Below are positions 1 to 7,249 of a stretch of 7,259 nucleotides of DNA, piece after piece. The stretch is from contig JALRIU010000298.1 in assembly GCA_023255355.1 (NCBI GenBank), positions 1 to 7,259 on the forward strand. Direction: 5' to 3'. Position 1 is the first letter of the stretch, and the number at the start of each line of letters is the position of its first letter. The notes under the pieces were generated by a model that did not search any database, had not been told where the DNA came from, and saw nothing but the letters and a program-made list of their open reading frames with translations. This stretch comes from Pseudomonadales bacterium. Its GTDB lineage: Bacteria; Pseudomonadota; Gammaproteobacteria; Pseudomonadales; JAHEIH01. The translations under genes and the position numbers were made by a program.

Positions 1-310
1 CCAAGGTAGGAATACCCTCAGTAATACATACGATCAATTTGATGCCAGCGTTAGCGGCTTCTAAGATACCGTCCTTACAGAATGGAGCAGGTACGTAAAT
101 AACTGATGCATCAGCACCAGTTGCCTCTACAGCTTCAGCAACGGTATTAAATACAGGAAGACCCAAGTGAGTTTGACCACCCTTACCTGGAGTTACACCA
201 CCAACCATTTGAGTGCCATAAGCAATGGCTTGTTCAGAGTGCATAGTGCCCTGAGAGCCGGTAAAACCTTGGCAGATAACTTTGGTGTTTTTATCAATCA
301 AAATACTCAT
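1..310 (-). CDS. sucD: Succinyl-CoA synthetase (succinate-CoA ligase) alpha subunit, 5' part only
   Basis: This is the N-terminal 103 codons of the alpha subunit. The gene runs off the left edge, so about two thirds of the usual ~290 residues are missing, including the region of the phosphorylated active-site histidine. SucD with SucC converts succinyl-CoA, phosphate and NDP to succinate, CoA and NTP in the cytoplasm. The visible part is the CoA-binding Rossmann domain. It holds the family motif GFTGSQGTMHSEQA (about residues 15-28), the loop GGVTPGKGGQTHLGLPVFN, and the conserved VIYVPAPFCKD and CITEGIP segments. The ATG at 308-310 starts 11 nt after the sucC stop. A strong Shine-Dalgarno (AAGGGGA, 317-323) overlaps that stop codon with 7 nt of spacing after its last G, which suggests translational coupling to sucC and equal subunit output. 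The visible segment shows no anomaly. Confidence 0.96.
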   Translation of the reverse strand, partial: MSILIDKNTKVICQGFTGSQGTMHSEQAIAYGTQMVGGVTPGKGGQTHLGLPVFNTVAEAVEATGADASVIYVPAPFCKDGILEAANAGIKLIVCITEGIPTL

Positions 311-316
311 TAGTGT

Positions 317-323
317 TCCCCTT
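317..323 (-). promoter_or_regulatory. Ribosome binding site of sucD overlapping the sucC stop
   Basis: AAGGGGA on the minus strand, formed partly by the last two bases of the sucC TAA stop. There are 7 nt between its last G and the sucD ATG (308-310). A ribosome ending on sucC would sit on this site, so coupling of the two subunits of the alpha2beta2 or alpha-beta enzyme is likely. The coupling is inferred from the layout. Confidence 0.75.
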
Positions 324-1485
324 ATGCGTTAGCCGCTTTAACAGCTTGCTGAGCCGCATCGGTCAAAGATGTTGCTGCGATAATATCAAGGCCAGATTCA
401 GCCAGTACTTTCGCGCCTATGTCAGCGTTATTACCTTCCAAACGAACCACAACAGGAACGTTTACGCCAACTTCTTTAACTGCACCAATGATACCTTCAG
501 CGATCAAGTCACAACGAACAATACCGCCAAAGATATTAACTAGAACTGCTTTCACAGCATCGTCGGACAAAATGATTTTGAACGCTTCAGTAACGCGCTC
601 TTTAGTTGCACCGCCACCAACGTCTAGGAAGTTTGCAGGGAAGCCACCATGCAATGCTACGATATCCATGGTACCCATCGCGAGACCAGCACCATTAACC
701 ATACAGCCGATGTTTCCATCTAGAGCAACATAGTTAAGCTCCCACTGCGCAGCGTGTGCTTCACGAGGATCTTCTTGTGACGGATCGTTCATTTCACGTA
801 ATTTTGGCTGGCGATACAATGCATTACCGTCTACACCGATCTTAGCGTCTAGACAGTGTAAATTACCCTCATCAGTGATTACCAATGGGTTAATTTCGAT
901 CAAAGCCAAGTCTTTTTCTAAGAACATGTTGGCCAAGCCCATGAAAATTTTCACGAACTGATTGATTTGAGCACCTTTCAAGCCTAACTTGAAAGCTAAA
1001 TCACGACCTTGGAATGGCTGTGGGCCAGTCAAAGGATCGATAGTAGCTTTTAGAATCTTTTCTGGAGTTTCTTCAGCCACTTTTTCAATTTCAACACCAC
1101 CTTCGGTTGATGCCATAAACACAACACGACGGCTTGAGCGGTCAACAACAGCGCCCAAATACAACTCTTCTGCGATATCGGTGCAAGATTCAACCAAAAT
1201 TTTACTAACAGGCTGACCGTTTTCGTCAGTTTGGTAGGTCACCAAATTCTTACCTAGCCATTGTTGAGCAAATGCACGGATTTCATCCTTGCTATCAACC
1301 AATTTAACACCACCAGCCTTACCACGGCCGCCAGCGTGAACTTGCGCCTTAACAACCCACTTGTTACCACCGATACGATCGGCAGCTTGTGCAGCCTCTT
1401 CAGGGGTATCGCAAGCGAAACCTACTGAAACAGGCAAGCCATACTCGGCAAATAATTGTTTGCCTTGGTATTCATGAAGATTCAT
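322..1485 (-). CDS. sucC: Succinyl-CoA synthetase (ADP/GDP-forming) beta subunit
   Basis: This is a complete 387-residue beta subunit (E. coli SucC has 388). It binds the nucleotide and, with SucD, carries out the substrate-level phosphorylation step of the TCA cycle. The N-terminal half is an ATP-grasp fold: it starts MNLHEYQGKQLF, has Lys46 in VVKAQVHAGG, and has the glycine-rich nucleotide loop GGRGKAGG at 52-59. Glu197 and Asn199 in EINPLV and Asp213 in CLDAK match the E. coli Mg-nucleotide ligands at the same numbers. The C-terminal ligase/CoA domain holds MVNGAGLAMGTMD (about 262-274), the phosphohistidine-facing FLDVGGGATKERV (about 286-298) and VNIFGGIVRCD (about 316-326). The start is supported by family alignment and by AGGAA about 3-4 nt upstream. 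The gene lies 118 nt after lpd, the largest gap in the operon, and is tightly followed by sucD. Nucleotide preference (ATP or GTP) cannot be told with confidence. Confidence 0.98.
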   Translation of the reverse strand: MNLHEYQGKQLFAEYGLPVSVGFACDTPEEAAQAADRIGGNKWVVKAQVHAGGRGKAGGVKLVDSKDEIRAFAQQWLGKNLVTYQTDENGQPVSKILVESCTDIAEELYLGAVVDRSSRRVVFMASTEGGVEIEKVAEETPEKILKATIDPLTGPQPFQGRDLAFKLGLKGAQINQFVKIFMGLANMFLEKDLALIEINPLVITDEGNLHCLDAKIGVDGNALYRQPKLREMNDPSQEDPREAHAAQWELNYVALDGNIGCMVNGAGLAMGTMDIVALHGGFPANFLDVGGGATKERVTEAFKIILSDDAVKAVLVNIFGGIVRCDLIAEGIIGAVKEVGVNVPVVVRLEGNNADIGAKVLAESGLDIIAATSLTDAAQQAVKAANA

Positions 1486-1504
1486 TGTTTCCTACCATCT
1501 TTGG

Positions 1505-1525
1505 ACGCCATTTTACGGCGTTTTT
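1505..1525 (+). repeat. Small hairpin with T-run in the lpd-sucC gap
   Basis: ACGCC (1505-1509) and GGCGT (1517-1521) form a 5-bp inverted repeat with a 7-nt loop. On the plus strand it runs straight into five Ts (1521-1525), a weak terminator-like shape pointing against the operon. On the minus strand no U-run follows. The stem is too short for a firm call. It lies about 20 nt before the sucC start, just upstream of the ribosome binding site. Confidence 0.3.
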
Positions 1526-1529
1526 CACA

Positions 1530-1557
1530 TTTACAGGCGCTACTTGTAAACAGCGCC
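1530..1557. repeat. Interleaved inverted repeats in the lpd-sucC gap
   Basis: Two 6-bp perfect inverted repeats are interlocked here: TTTACA (1530-1535) with TGTAAA (1545-1550), and GGCGCT (1536-1541) with AGCGCC (1552-1557). Their order (A, B, A', B') means they cannot both form as simple hairpins in one RNA. As minus-strand RNA the GC-rich pair should win with a 10-nt loop. A true H-type pseudoknot looks strained because the crossing strand between the two 3' arms has no linker. On the plus strand the GC-rich stem is followed by CCCTTTTT (1558-1565). Function unknown. Confidence 0.45.
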
Positions 1558-1603
1558 CCCTTTTTCGACAGCCTTTATATTCTTATGGTGCCTAAAAATC
1601 CAC

Positions 1604-3049
1604 TTATTTGCGTTTTTTGCGATTCGCCATGTGGATTGCGTGACCATTTACTGCCAAAGCAGCTTCGTGGACAGCTTCTGAAAGCGTTGGATGCCCAAAT
1701 ACAGTAAGACCAATGTCTTCTGCACTCGAACCAAATTCCATCGCAATAACTATTTGCTGACATAAATCTGCAGCACTTGGGCCAATAATATGACAACCTA
1801 AAATACGATCAGTCTGGGCGTGAGCGATCATCTTAACCATGCCTGCTGAATCATTTGCTGCAAGCGCACGACCTGTGGCAGCGAATGGAAAAACACCCAC
1901 TTTGTAGTCTTCGCCCGCAGCTTTTAATTGCTCTTCAGTTTTACCTACCCAAGCAATTTCAGGGTGAGTATAGATAACACCGGGGATGCAATCGTAATTC
2001 ATTTGTGCCTTTTTACCGGCAATACGCTCAGCGACCATGACACCTTCTTCAGAGGCTTTATGCGCTAACATTGGACCACGTACCACGTCACCAATCGCAT
2101 ACACACCTGGTGCTTCAGTAGCACAGAAATCATTGACGTATATGAAACCACGTTCATCCATGGTTACACCTGAATCTTGTGCAAGAATATTTTTGGTACT
2201 TGGACGACGACCAACACAGACGATTAACTTATCAAATGTTTCACGCTGCTCGCCATTAGCATCTTGATAAATAACGGTTACTGTTCCTGCTTTGCTATCA
2301 ATTTCTGTACCTGTGACTCGTGCACTCAGACGAATATCAAGACCTTGTTTGGTCATGATTTTCTTCGCTTCTTTGGCAATCTGTTGATCGACTGCACCCA
2401 AAAACGAATCCATAGCTTCGATGACAATAACTTCAGAGCCAATACGGTTCCAGACAGAACCTAACTCCAAGCCGATGACACCGGCACCAATAACGCCAAG
2501 GCGCTTAGGTACTTCTGTAAATTCGAGAGCACCTGAAGAATCAACGATCAAACCCTCGGTAAGTGGTGCAGGTGGAATTTCAACAGGAACTGAACCTGCA
2601 GCAATAATAACGTTATCTGCTTCAACAACTGAGACTGAGCCATCCGCTGCAGTCACTTCTACCTTACGGCCAGCCAATAGTTTTCCAGCACCTTGAAGTA
2701 ATTCAACACCATTATGTTTAAAAAGACCCGCAATACCACCCGTTAATTGACCGACGATCTGACGTTTACGAGCCTGCATCTGGGCGACATCAAAGCTGAT
2801 ATTTTCAATATTGATACCATGGACTTTATAGTCATGCGCGGCATCGTGAAACTTATGTGTGCTATCTAATAAGGCTTTAGAAGGAATGCAACCTACGTTT
2901 AAACACGTCCCACCGAGTGTTGGTTGACCCTCTGGGCTCACCCATTTTTCAACACATGCTGTTTTTAAACCCAATTGCGCAGCACGAATCGCTGCAACGT
3001 ATCCACCTGGGCCCGCGCCAATAACTACTACATCAAATTTCTGAGACAT
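1604..3049 (-). CDS. lpd: Dihydrolipoamide dehydrogenase, E3 of the 2-oxoglutarate dehydrogenase complex
   Basis: This cytoplasmic flavoprotein reoxidises dihydrolipoyl-SucB and passes electrons through a Cys pair and FAD to NAD+. From the chosen ATG it is 481 residues, normal for the family. In order it shows the FAD-binding GAGPGG (11-16), the redox disulfide motif GGTCLNVGC with Cys49 and Cys54, the NAD-binding GAGVIG (188-193), the second FAD contact AIGDV with Asp321, and a C-terminal dimerisation domain. That domain carries the catalytic HPTLSE (His453, Glu458), which completes the partner subunit's active site. It ends in a basic tail, ANRKKRK. An in-frame TTG four codons upstream (3059-3061) would give 485 residues. 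I reject it because MSQKFDVVVIGAG is the typical N-terminus and the Shine-Dalgarno GGAAG (3055-3059) overlaps that TTG and sits 5 nt before the ATG. Its place between sucB and sucC marks it as the operon's own E3 (the pseudomonad LpdG type). It may also serve other complexes such as glycine cleavage. Confidence 0.97.
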   Translation of the reverse strand: MSQKFDVVVIGAGPGGYVAAIRAAQLGLKTACVEKWVSPEGQPTLGGTCLNVGCIPSKALLDSTHKFHDAAHDYKVHGINIENISFDVAQMQARKRQIVGQLTGGIAGLFKHNGVELLQGAGKLLAGRKVEVTAADGSVSVVEADNVIIAAGSVPVEIPPAPLTEGLIVDSSGALEFTEVPKRLGVIGAGVIGLELGSVWNRIGSEVIVIEAMDSFLGAVDQQIAKEAKKIMTKQGLDIRLSARVTGTEIDSKAGTVTVIYQDANGEQRETFDKLIVCVGRRPSTKNILAQDSGVTMDERGFIYVNDFCATEAPGVYAIGDVVRGPMLAHKASEEGVMVAERIAGKKAQMNYDCIPGVIYTHPEIAWVGKTEEQLKAAGEDYKVGVFPFAATGRALAANDSAGMVKMIAHAQTDRILGCHIIGPSAADLCQQIVIAMEFGSSAEDIGLTVFGHPTLSEAVHEAALAVNGHAIHMANRKKRK

Positions 3050-3054
3050 TTGTA

Positions 3055-3059
3055 CTTCC
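3055..3059 (-). promoter_or_regulatory. Ribosome binding site deciding the lpd start
   Basis: GGAAG on the minus strand, 5 nt before the ATG at 3049. It overlaps the alternative in-frame TTG start (3059-3061), so it can only serve the ATG. The longer TTG reading has no comparable purine-rich site at proper distance: the bases before it are U-rich. Confidence 0.75.
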
Positions 3060-3060
3060 A

Positions 3061-3099
3061 ATAAAAAATAAAAGCTTAAAGGCCTAGCTAGCTAAGCCT
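3061..3099 (-). terminator. Possible attenuator or leaky intrinsic terminator between sucB and lpd
   Basis: The 60-nt sucB-lpd gap holds a near-perfect 20-bp palindrome at 3080-3099. As minus-strand RNA it folds into an 8-bp stem (AGGC, one U-G wobble, then UAG) with a CUAG tetraloop. It is followed at once, in the direction of transcription, by UUAAGCUUUUAUUUUUUAU (3061-3079). On the other strand no T-run follows the stem, so the terminator-like polarity matches the operon. The U-tract is interrupted by AAGC right after the stem, so full termination is unlikely. Partial termination, mRNA processing or 3'-end protection of the sucAB message are the options. lpd must still be read through from upstream unless it has its own promoter, which I do not see. 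Confidence 0.4.
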
Positions 3100-3109
3100 C
3101 TAGAAATAA

Positions 3110-4303
3110 TTACACATCCAATAAGATGCGAGCAGGATCTTCCAACAATTCTTTAATCGTGACCAAAAATTGCACAGAATCCTTGCCATCGATTAGACGG
3201 TGGTCATATGACAAGGCCAAGTACATCATTGGTAAAATTTCTACTTTGCCATTGACCGCCATTGGACGTTCTTGGATTTTATGCATACCCAAAATAGCCG
3301 CTTGAGGAGGGTTCAAAATAGGCGTAGACATTAAAGATCCAAAAACACCACCATTAGTAATTGTAAAGGTACCACCGGTCATTTCTTCGATCGTCAACTT
3401 ACCATCACGGCCTTTCAAGCCATATTCACGAATCTTGTTTTCGATATCAGCCAAGCTCATTTGATCAGTATCACGCAACACAGGGACAACCAATCCTTTT
3501 TCTGTAGATACAGCAATACCTACGTCCTGATAGCCGTGATAAACAATGTCGTTGCCGTCTATAGATGCATTCACTGCAGGGAAGCGTTTCAACGCTTCTG
3601 TCGCAGCTTTAACAAAGAAGCTCATAAAGCCAAGTCGAGTACCATTGTGAGTCTTTTCGAATAGATCTTTGTATTGATTACGTAAATTCATAACCGGTTG
3701 CATATTAACTTCGTTAAACGTAGTCAACATGGCCGTACCTTGTTTTGCTTCGAGCAAGCGCTCAGCAATACGTGCTCTCATACGCGTCATTTGAACACGT
3801 TTCTCAATACGCTCACCCGTAATCACAGGAATAGGCGCAGCAGGAGCTGGTGCTACAGGAGCCGCTTTAGGCGCTGAAGTAGAAGCTGCCATCACGTCTT
3901 CTTTTGTAATAACGCCACCTTTGCCAGAACCAGCGATTTTTGATGCATCCAGATTGTTTTCTTCAATCATCTGACGTGCAGCAGGACTCGCTTTAACATC
4001 AGCAACGGCTGCAGCAGGCGCCGCCGCAGGCGCTTCAGTAGCAGTTGGCGCTGCGTTTGCTGCCGCACCGGCAGTAAACATAGCAATCAACTCAAGACTA
4101 AGTACAACATCGCCCTCACCCTTAATGATTTCACTAATGACCCCATCTTCGGGAGCCACAATTTCGAGAACTACTTTGTCGGTTTCAATGTCGACAATTA
4201 ATTCATCACGTGATACCGCTTCACCAACTTTTTTATACCAAGTGGCAATGGTGCCGTCTGCCACTGATTCTGGGAACTGGGGAGCTTTAATTTCAATCGC
4301 CAT
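3110..4303 (-). CDS. sucB: Dihydrolipoyllysine-residue succinyltransferase, E2 of 2-oxoglutarate dehydrogenase
   Basis: This is the structural core of the complex: it takes the succinyl group from E1 on a swinging lipoyl arm and transfers it to CoA. It has 397 residues, against about 405 in E. coli. A single N-terminal lipoyl domain (about 2-77) has the lipoylation site DIETDKV with Lys43. An Ala/Pro-rich flexible linker (about 79-103) follows, then a peripheral subunit-binding domain (about 105-139, SPAARQMIEENN to GGVITKEDV) that holds E3 or E1. After a second Ala/Pro linker (about 140-160) comes the acyltransferase domain (about 165-397), with the catalytic SYDHRLIDG containing His368 and Asp372. 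The single lipoyl domain and short linkers separate it from pyruvate dehydrogenase E2, which often has two or three lipoyl domains. The start codon is 42 nt after the sucA stop. The best Shine-Dalgarno, AAAGGA (4315-4320), is 11 nt from the ATG, which is rather long. Confidence 0.97.
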   Translation of the reverse strand: MAIEIKAPQFPESVADGTIATWYKKVGEAVSRDELIVDIETDKVVLEIVAPEDGVISEIIKGEGDVVLSLELIAMFTAGAAANAAPTATEAPAAAPAAAVADVKASPAARQMIEENNLDASKIAGSGKGGVITKEDVMAASTSAPKAAPVAPAPAAPIPVITGERIEKRVQMTRMRARIAERLLEAKQGTAMLTTFNEVNMQPVMNLRNQYKDLFEKTHNGTRLGFMSFFVKAATEALKRFPAVNASIDGNDIVYHGYQDVGIAVSTEKGLVVPVLRDTDQMSLADIENKIREYGLKGRDGKLTIEEMTGGTFTITNGGVFGSLMSTPILNPPQAAILGMHKIQERPMAVNGKVEILPMMYLALSYDHRLIDGKDSVQFLVTIKELLEDPARILLDV

Positions 4304-4345
4304 GTCGTAGATTTTCCTTTAATACGATAGACACTAGGTGCCGAA

Positions 4346-7186
4346 CTAATTCAAATCGAGAGCGGCATTGATCAGCTGCTCTTGTTCTTTAACGTGAAGT
4401 GCCATATAGCCAGCCGCAGGTGATGCTGAAGCGGGACGAGCTGCACATTCAAGGTTTAAGTTAGGGTTATGTTCACGAATAACATGACGCATATGATGTT
4501 GACTTGAATACCAAGCGCCTTGATTAGTCGGTTCTTCTTGTGCCCACACAATAGATTTCAGATTTGTGTACGGGGCTAATACACGAGCAAAATCCTCTTC
4601 TGGGAAGGGGTACAACTGCTCAAGTCTAATAATCGCAACGTTGTCCAAGTTCTTTTCACGACGAACACCGCGCAAATCATAATAGACCTTGCCGCTACAA
4701 ATCACGACGCGTTCAACACTTGCAGGATTAAGCGCATCAGTCTCAGGCAATACACATTCAAATTGGCCATTAGCAAGCTCGTCGAGCGTCGAAACAACCT
4801 CTTTATGACGTAGCAAACTCTTGGGCGACATAACGACCAAAGGTTTACGAATCAGACGTAATGCCTGGCGACGCAACATATGGAAAACCTGGGCAGGTGT
4901 GCTTGGGATAACCACTTGGATGTTGTGTTCCGCACATAACTGCAGGTATCGCTCCAAACGAGCAGATGAGTGTTCAGGTCCCTGACCTTCATATCCATGA
5001 GGTAACAGCATGGTTAAACCACACAAACGTCCCCATTTATGCTCACCTGATGAAATAAATTGATCGATAACAACCTGAGCACCGTTGGCAAAATCACCAA
5101 ATTGGGCTTCCCAAATAACCAGCGCACTTGGCGTTGTGGTTGCATACCCATATTCAAATGCTAATACCGCTTCTTCAGATAAGAAAGAATCGTGGATAGT
5201 GAACGCAGGTTGATCTTCTTTAAGATGCTGCAACGGCACATAAGTACTTGCATCTTTTTGACTATGAAGTACTGCGTGACGATGAGAGAACGTACCACGA
5301 CCCACATCCTGTCCAGTCAAACGGATAGGATGATCACTTTCAAGAATTGAAGCGTAAGCTAACAACTCAGCGAAACCCCAATTGATGGCTTCACCACCAG
5401 CTGCCATAAGCGCACGATCTTCGTAGACCTTACTGACTTGACGCTGCAATGGGAAACCGTCAGGTATGGCAAGAAGCTTATGCCCCAATGATTGTAATTC
5501 AGCAACACTCATTGATGTATCGACATTAGATGACCAATATTCATGACCTAAATAAGGCGTCCAATCTACAAATAAGGCGCTGTTGGGTTTAAGCACAAGA
5601 CTTTTAGCAACGTGCCGACCTGTTTCTAAAGCTTCACGATATTCGTTCACTAAATCGGCATCATCTTGTTGTGAAATAGTGTTTTGAGCAATCAATTTTG
5701 CTGCATATAAATCTCGTGTTGTTTTTTGAGATTTGATCACGTTGTACATCAACGGCTGAGTACCCGATGGCTCGTCAGCTTCGTTGTGACCACGGCGACG
5801 ATAACAAATAAGATCGATGACCACATCTTTCTTGAATGTTTGACGGAAATCTACTGCCAAATTTGTGACAAATAAAACGGCTTCTGGATCATCACCATTA
5901 ACATGGAAGATCGGGGCCTGAACCATTTTTGCGATATCAGTACAATATTCAGTTGAGCGAGCGTCTTCTTGCTTACTTGTAGTAAAACCAACTTGGTTAT
6001 TCACCACAATATGCACTGTACCACCGGTAGCATAGGCACGGGTCTGCGACATTTGGAACGTTTCCATCACCACGCCCTGCCCTGCAAAAGCAGCATCACC
6101 ATGGAGACAAACTGGCACAACTAAATCACGATTGACGTCATTACGACGATCTTGTCGAGCTCTAACAGAACCTTCAACTACGGGTGAAACGATTTCTAAG
6201 TGCGATGGGTTAAACGCCATGGCTAGGTGCATTTCGCCACCTTCAGTCATCACGTTTGATGAAAAGCCTTGGTGATACTTAACGTCAGCTGAGCCAATAT
6301 ATTCTACACGGCCTTCAAATTCGTCAAAGAGAATTGATGGATTCTTTCCTAAAATATTGACCAATACATTGAGTCGCCCGCGGTGAGGCATGCCTATCAC
6401 CACTTCTTTACTACCATATGATCCGGCGCGCTGGATTAAAGCATCCATCATGGGAATAAGACTTTCACCGCCTTCAAGACCAAAACGCTTAGTACCTGGA
6501 TATTTTGAACCTAGGAATTTCTCCAGGCCTTCTGCTGCCGTTAAGCGCTCAAGCAGATGTAATTTAACTTCTTTAGAATACTGGGGCATTGAACGGACGC
6601 TATCCATCCGTTGCTGAATCCAAGTACGCTCTTCAGTTGAAACCATGTGCATGAATTCTGCACCTACTGAACGACAATAGGTATTCTCAAGCGCCTCATG
6701 AATTTCACGTAAAGTCGCCTCTTCCTTGCCCATGTAAAAAGCACCGGTTTGGAAGATGGTGTCATAATCTGCAGCAGGCAAATGGTGGAAATGTAAATCT
6801 AAATCTGCGGGAATTTCACGCTTCCACAAACCCAATGGATCCAGATTGGCCTTTTGGTGTCCACGCTGGCGATAAGCACTAATCAACTGAACAACACGAA
6901 CCTGTTTACGTTCATATTCAGTTGAAACGGTGTTATCAGTAGAGGGAGAAGGACGATGTTTTTGCTTGGCGAGAAGTTCGAATTGTTGGCGGACGGTAGA
7001 CTGCGGGACATCCTGAACCGGCAAGCCATCCTGAACTACAGGTAATTGCTCAAAGTAATTGCGCCATTCCTCAGGAATAGCATTCGCATCAAGTAGAAAG
7101 GTTTCATAAAGGCCTTCTACATAAGCCGCACTGCCACCAGAGATATGAGAGGTCTTCCAGAGACGCTCCATTATGCTGTCTTGCAT
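4346..7186 (-). CDS. sucA: 2-oxoglutarate dehydrogenase E1 component (ThDP-dependent)
   Basis: This enzyme decarboxylates 2-oxoglutarate on thiamine diphosphate and reductively succinylates the lipoyl group of SucB. The 946 residues fit proteobacterial E1o (about 930-945). The N-terminal segment (about 11-50, SGGSAAYVEGLYETFL to WRNYF) is the short E1o N-terminal domain that contacts E2. The ThDP domain holds MPHRGRLNVL (266-275), KYHQGFSS (303-310), SHLEIVSPVVEGSVRAR and the cofactor-Mg motif from HGDAAFAGQG (Asp364) to VNNQVG (Asn397), then RRRGHNEADEP (463-473). The transketolase-like pyrimidine domain (about 590-785) holds RLTGQDVGRGTFSHRH and HGYEGQGPEHSSAR. The last ~150 residues form the E1o C-terminal domain. 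There is no fused E2 domain, unlike actinobacterial KGD. MQDSIMERLW was chosen over Met6 because this N-terminus fits relatives and GAGGA (7193-7197) lies 6 nt upstream. It is the first gene of the operon visible here, and it ends with TAG. Confidence 0.98.
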   Translation of the reverse strand: MQDSIMERLWKTSHISGGSAAYVEGLYETFLLDANAIPEEWRNYFEQLPVVQDGLPVQDVPQSTVRQQFELLAKQKHRPSPSTDNTVSTEYERKQVRVVQLISAYRQRGHQKANLDPLGLWKREIPADLDLHFHHLPAADYDTIFQTGAFYMGKEEATLREIHEALENTYCRSVGAEFMHMVSTEERTWIQQRMDSVRSMPQYSKEVKLHLLERLTAAEGLEKFLGSKYPGTKRFGLEGGESLIPMMDALIQRAGSYGSKEVVIGMPHRGRLNVLVNILGKNPSILFDEFEGRVEYIGSADVKYHQGFSSNVMTEGGEMHLAMAFNPSHLEIVSPVVEGSVRARQDRRNDVNRDLVVPVCLHGDAAFAGQGVVMETFQMSQTRAYATGGTVHIVVNNQVGFTTSKQEDARSTEYCTDIAKMVQAPIFHVNGDDPEAVLFVTNLAVDFRQTFKKDVVIDLICYRRRGHNEADEPSGTQPLMYNVIKSQKTTRDLYAAKLIAQNTISQQDDADLVNEYREALETGRHVAKSLVLKPNSALFVDWTPYLGHEYWSSNVDTSMSVAELQSLGHKLLAIPDGFPLQRQVSKVYEDRALMAAGGEAINWGFAELLAYASILESDHPIRLTGQDVGRGTFSHRHAVLHSQKDASTYVPLQHLKEDQPAFTIHDSFLSEEAVLAFEYGYATTTPSALVIWEAQFGDFANGAQVVIDQFISSGEHKWGRLCGLTMLLPHGYEGQGPEHSSARLERYLQLCAEHNIQVVIPSTPAQVFHMLRRQALRLIRKPLVVMSPKSLLRHKEVVSTLDELANGQFECVLPETDALNPASVERVVICSGKVYYDLRGVRREKNLDNVAIIRLEQLYPFPEEDFARVLAPYTNLKSIVWAQEEPTNQGAWYSSQHHMRHVIREHNPNLNLECAARPASASPAAGYMALHVKEQEQLINAALDLN

Positions 7187-7192
7187 TTAAAA

Positions 7193-7197
7193 TCCTC
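7193..7197 (-). promoter_or_regulatory. Ribosome binding site of sucA
   Basis: GAGGA on the minus strand, 6 nt before the sucA ATG at 7186. It supports initiation at that codon over the in-frame Met6 codon 15 nt downstream. Confidence 0.75.
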
Positions 7198-7222
7198 AGA
7201 CCGATTAGGTCGTACTAAGTAA

Positions 7223-7249
7223 TGATCGAGCAGGATCACCATTCGATCA
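7223..7249. repeat. Inverted repeat upstream of sucA
   Basis: TGATCGA (7223-7229) and TCGATCA (7243-7249) are perfect 7-bp inverted arms with a 13-nt spacer, ending 37 nt before the sucA start. It could be an operator (half-site centres about 20 bp, or two turns, apart), an RNA hairpin in the 5' leader, or chance. On the minus strand TTGATC (7245-7250) and GATCAT (7222-7227), 17 nt apart, overlap both arms and make a weak sigma70-like pair (4/6 matches each). A regulated promoter for sucA is therefore possible but not shown. Confidence 0.35.

Larger units (their letters stand above)
1486..1603 (-). other. lpd-sucC intergenic region
   Basis: This 118-nt spacer is the longest gap inside the operon. 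It holds the hairpin at 1505-1525, the interleaved repeats at 1530-1557 and the sucC ribosome binding site (AGGAA, ending a few bases before 1485). A TATAAA on the minus strand (1574-1579) resembles a -10 box, but the best hexamer 17 nt upstream (TGGATT) matches the -35 consensus at only three positions, so I do not call a promoter. There is no ORF with a plausible product. Confidence 0.6.

Noticed and set aside
313..733. Plus-strand open frames opposite the sucC 3' half (313-543 and 419-733)
   Set aside because: They lie wholly or almost wholly antisense to a clear sucC, have no recognisable domains and show low-complexity shadow composition.
989..1707. Plus-strand open frames over sucC, the lpd-sucC gap and the end of lpd (989-1216, 1389-1595, 1456-1707)
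   Set aside because: They are antisense shadows of sucC and lpd. The two crossing the gap have no family-like features and no good ribosome binding site was seen.
1575..1796. Minus-strand 73-codon frame overlapping the 3' end of lpd
   Set aside because: It is an out-of-frame reading of the lpd C-terminal codons, rich in Trp, Cys and Arg, with no gene-like features. lpd itself is intact through its stop, so it is not a frameshift remnant.
2037..2696. Plus-strand frames opposite lpd (2037-2267, 2264-2464, 2421-2696)
   Set aside because: They are antisense to conserved lpd codons; no product recognised.
3059..3061. TTG as the start of lpd
   Set aside because: It overlaps the GGAAG Shine-Dalgarno of the ATG at 3049 and adds four residues not typical of the family N-terminus.
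3900..4080. Repetitive Ala/Pro-rich coding stretch in sucB as a DNA repeat
   Set aside because: It is the normal flexible linker sequence between E2 domains; no exact DNA repeat units were seen.
3461..4310. Plus-strand frames opposite sucB (3461-3664, 4125-4310)
   Set aside because: They are shadows of the E2 catalytic and lipoyl domains on the other strand.
6390..6617. Plus-strand 75-codon frame opposite sucA
   Set aside because: Antisense shadow within a conserved part of E1o; no independent support.
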